64,000 nt of DNA, taken from Dacryopinax spathularia. Lineage: Eukaryota; Basidiomycota; Dacrymycetes; Dacrymycetales; Dacrymycetaceae. The translations under genes and the position numbers were made by a program. Below the pieces are notes generated by a model. It saw only the letters and a program-made list of their open reading frames with translations. It did no database searches and had not been told where the DNA came from. This document shows positions 60,804 through 64,000 of the stretch, piece by piece (position 1 is the stretch's first letter; each line of letters opens with the position of its first letter). The DNA lies in assembly GCA_037974965.1 (NCBI GenBank), contig JBBPFI010000013.1:744001-808000 (forward strand), in the 5' to 3' direction.

Positions 60804-63707
60804 TTAGTCACTGTCACCGATCTCCATATCAACTTCTTCTTCCTCTTCTTCTGCCAGCTCATCTTCTATTTCCTGTTTACGGATCTCCAGCTCATGATCA
60901 ATTAGCTCACTGTGCTCCTTGAGGTATTGCATCCACTCTTTCAGGGAGTGATGTGGATGCTACGGCCACGTTAGTATGCAAAACCGGGGAGGTTGTGATG
61001 GGTATCATACCTCTTCAGAAAATCGAATCCACACTTTGTCATTTCCTCTGTCCAATAGCGGAAACTTCTCGATGTGGTCAACCAGAAGCTGTAGATCGGC
61101 TTCGGTGAATGCGACTGAGCCACGTCTATGTGTTGGTTGCGGGAATGAGTACAAGGCCGATGCATGATCTGTGGCCTTATGCGTCTTTCTTGGCCTTAGC
61201 GACTCGGCTGTCGATTTCCTTTTCTTCACCACCTTGGCCGCTGGGACACCAGCCGTCTCACTCGAAGGCGCACTTGTTGCATACTTGGAAGACTCGCTTC
61301 GTGACAGAGAGAGGGCTTGCTCTGATCCCAGTCCAAATATGTGCTCCGTATAGAATTTTCTATACAGGCTGATATGACGGAACCATCCTGTCGGACTGTG
61401 ATGGTCCGCCTGCGACAGTCTTTAGGCTAGCCCTTCGACGAGGAGAAAGATAATTACCCTCTTGCTGACTTCTTCCGAGACGTCGCGAAGAGTAATATGG
61501 GGATTTTGCCTTAGCATCCACCGGCCAAGCGCAACCACGTAGGCTACCATACGCTCGTAAAATACAGCCTGGGGTAGAACAACAAAGCGTACCTTCATCG
61601 ACGTCGGTATACTGTACACCCCGACCGTCTGTTCGTGGTAGGAAGCTTTTCGGCGGATCAGGTGGAGGACCGACATCTTGATTTGAAGCGGGAGGTTGTG
61701 GTGATGCTTCGAAATCCAGGTCGTTATAAATGACTAGATCTTCATCATCCTCAAGCTCGCCAGTGGCAACTTGTTTGTCCAGATCACTGATACCACCATC
61801 GGGAACCAACCGATTGTGCCTTACGGTGTTGCGCCAGTACCAGTTTTTCCAAGAGGTTTCGCTATGATGTGGAGCCTATATGCGGTCAGAAAGCGCCTTG
61901 GAGGGACATACACTCTGCATACCACCGCAGCTATCTCTCCCAAAATGAAGTAATCCGTGGCATGTGGAGTGCGTCGGCGTCTCCAGGCACGATACGCGTA
62001 GAAGAAATCCTCATCTTCCTGTGTGAACGCATTTCCCTTTCTGGATTTCTGGAATTTCGTGGGAGGCAAAGGTGGTGGGCTATCCCGGATTGTTGTAGGA
62101 ACAGCACGGTCTTCTCTTTTCTCGTTTGACTTGGAAGATGAAGCCCTCTCGCTCGTGGGGGAGATTGAGGAAGCTGAAGGGGCACTTTCTTTAGGCGGAT
62201 TGGGTATAGCGAGTTTCGGCGTGGAAGGAGATATGGAGGACGGAATGTTCGAGGACGACGGGGCAGGCTCTAGCTTTCCCTTTGTCGGAACAGTGGGTCC
62301 TGCCCTCACGATCGGTGGCATTTGCACGTGGTCATCAAGTTTGAGCAACCATGTATCAGGTGGAAGTAGTCGTTTCTGCCGACAGCAGGCATGTATCCAC
62401 TCTGGCTTGACTGCAGGCTTTTTCGATCCTGCAACTAGATGTAATCGTACGCTTCCTTGGTCAACGATTGCATAGTCGCACTCCATGATGTGACTGAGCT
62501 CCGCACCATTGGCCTGCAAAAACAAGAATACTTAGAAACCCGTTTCCTATAAGCAAAGGATGCTGACCTGAAGGATTCGGGCAAAATCCTTGTGGTGTGA
62601 TAGATCAGGAACAAGATAAACCTTCAAAGGTCGAGGTTCGGTTGGATGGGTGAACAATGGCACACCATCAGGCGTGCCTGCTGACTGGGAACTCGTGACG
62701 GACTCAGCCTTGACCCGCGGGGAAGGAAGACTACTTGGTGTTGGAAGGCGAGACGTAGAGCCTTGCGCCATTGCGGTTGCCGTACTTCGGGAACCTCCCA
62801 GTCCTGAAGAGTTCGACGGCCCCGCTGCAGACACGGGTGATTGCGAAGTATTAAGGTTCTTCGCATTTGGCCGAGTTGCACCAGCCGAAGGCGGCACATT
62901 CGGGCTCAGCGGACTGCTCCGACTCGCAAATGAAGCAGCAGACAACGATAGCTTCGCCGGTGACAGAGCTGCATTTTGGGGCAAGATACGGGCGATGGCA
63001 TCTAGCAGACCCCTGTTTGATTCAGCCATGGGCTTCGGAGGGGGTCGAGCAGCTGGCGATAGACTGGCCAGCTCCGCCCTTGTCTGTGCCTCGACGGATG
63101 TCCGTGCTGTACTGTTTGCAATGGAAGTCCCATTTGCTGGCCCATGGGATACTGGTGAGGTGGAGGGCGCAGATGGTGGTCGCTGCAAACCTGGCGAAAC
63201 CGGAGAGGGCAACTTATTGCTGGGGAGGCGACATAAGTCATGGTTTTCTAAGCAAAAATGGGGATCGGACGCACTTCACTACCAAATTCGTGCTGTTTAC
63301 TAACAGCTCTTCCCGCTTAACAGGCACACTGTCCTCGTCTGCTTTGATACGGAATCCAGCCCAGTCGCCTCCAGCAGCTAGGACACGCTTTGATAAACAA
63401 TAGTTGACCCAATCGAAGTCCACAACAGCCTTAGCCTTGTGTTCCCTTGCATAGTTTTCGGCTTCCTCCGCGTCGAGAGCACTCAAGATCACGTCTGCAT
63501 CGGTAGGTGACGGAACATAGACCCCGCCAGAGTTCTGCAATATGACTATTCAGTATTGATTTGTGCGGCAACAAAGAAAGTGTTTTGTACCCGGATGAGG
63601 CCCAGAAGCTCCCTTCTCTTGTCCTTCTGTATTTGTGACGGATCTAGAAAGAAACGCAATCCCTCGCCTTCCGCAGTCACGAAAAGTCGACTAGTGTCTG
63701 CGGCCAT
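60804..63707 (-). CDS. RAP1: Rap1/TERF2IP-like telomere protein with two BRCT and three Myb/SANT-like modules
   Basis: A spliced gene of about 840 residues, starting MAADTSRLFVTAEGEGLRFF. The N-terminal BRCT (SQIQKDKRRELLGLIRNSGG, VVDFDWVNYCLSKRVL) matches the Rap1 N-terminal BRCT. A Ser/Pro linker leads to a second BRCT-like unit (FARILQANGAELSHIMECDY, VKPEWIHACCRQKRLLPPDT). Three Myb/SANT-like modules follow: FTQEDEDFFYAYRAWRRRRT ending PHHSETSWKNWYW; RMVAYVVALGRWMLRQNPHI ending DHHSPTGWFRHI; and FTEADLQLLVDHIEKF ending PHHSLKEWMQYL. Each module is cut by a phase-0 intron just before its HHS block. The C-terminus is an acidic coil ending EEEEEEVDMEIGDSD. Rap1 acts at telomeres in shelterin-like complexes. 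No clear RCT domain was seen. Confidence 0.82.
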
Positions 63708-64000
63708 GGTAATCTTGGACGTTGCCGCATGAGAAAAGGTTTGGCCTTGGGATAGGACCTCGCTGGACCAGTGCTCCAGCTCAGTTGCCAGGCAGTCCCC
63801 TGCGAACCTCCGCGCGCCGCATGAAATCAAAGCGGATCTATATTGCTATTTGTTATATGTCCAGAAGTGGGAGAGTGAACGGTGGACCGTTAGAATCATC
63901 GGACTGGGCATTCAAAACATCGCGACCATCTAGCAACATAATGTGGGCTTATCCGACAGTTGACCTGAATTCGGTCTCTTGAGACCACTTCCATTCGTCG
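63708..64000. other. Upstream flank of the Rap1-like gene to window edge
   Basis: There are 293 bp, presumably the Rap1-like promoter. No gene start or repeat was recognised before the edge. Confidence 0.4.

Overview
The window looks like nuclear DNA of a basidiomycete fungus, probably an agaricomycete. Genes are dense and GC-rich. Introns are very short (mostly 45-75 nt) with GTGCGT or GTACGT donors. Typical lineage markers are present: DUF6533 membrane proteins, a WOPR regulator, an F-box/LRR-like protein, and a fused URA2. Nearly every gene needs splicing. Exon ends below were read by eye from donor/acceptor signals and frame, and where coordinates are given for all exons the total is a multiple of three.

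Layout. 1-494: start of a TMEM19/DUF92 gene running off the left edge. 0.9-7.0 kb: a tandem pair of DUF6533 genes, duplicated with about 1.1 kb of upstream DNA. 7.1-11.5 kb: EAF1/VID21 (NuA4 scaffold), divergent from PRP43 (11.8-14.6 kb). 14.6-15.9 kb: no convincing gene. 15.9-22.9 kb: F-box protein, Mago nashi, EAF3/MRG15 (a second NuA4 subunit), EMC8/9 and tafazzin. 23.2-26.6 kb: an unrecognised protein with four dsRBM-like repeats. 27.0-28.8 kb: mitochondrial uS10 with a long low-complexity tail. 28.8-30.6 kb: a gene-poor block with a cluster of short-loop palindromes and a decayed extra copy of part of EAF1. 30.6-41.2 kb: WOPR regulator, secreted M36 fungalysin and a RhoGEF. 41.5-48.5 kb: a Med25-like Mediator subunit and an atypical CAX/VCX cation-exchanger homologue. 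49.4-63.7 kb: URA2, NC2-alpha, GINS subunit SLD5, CFIm25 and a Rap1-like telomere protein.

Most genes are housekeeping functions in chromatin and transcription (EAF1, EAF3, Med25, NC2-alpha, WOPR), RNA processing (PRP43, Mago, CFIm25), replication and telomeres (SLD5, Rap1) and metabolism (URA2, tafazzin). There is no sign of a secondary-metabolite cluster or an operon. The most unusual items are the palindrome cluster with the EAF1 fragment, the three Myb/SANT-like modules of the Rap1 homologue split by introns at the same place and phase, the exchanger homologue lacking its family acidic motifs, the four-repeat dsRBM-like protein, and an intron present in only one of the DUF6533 twins.
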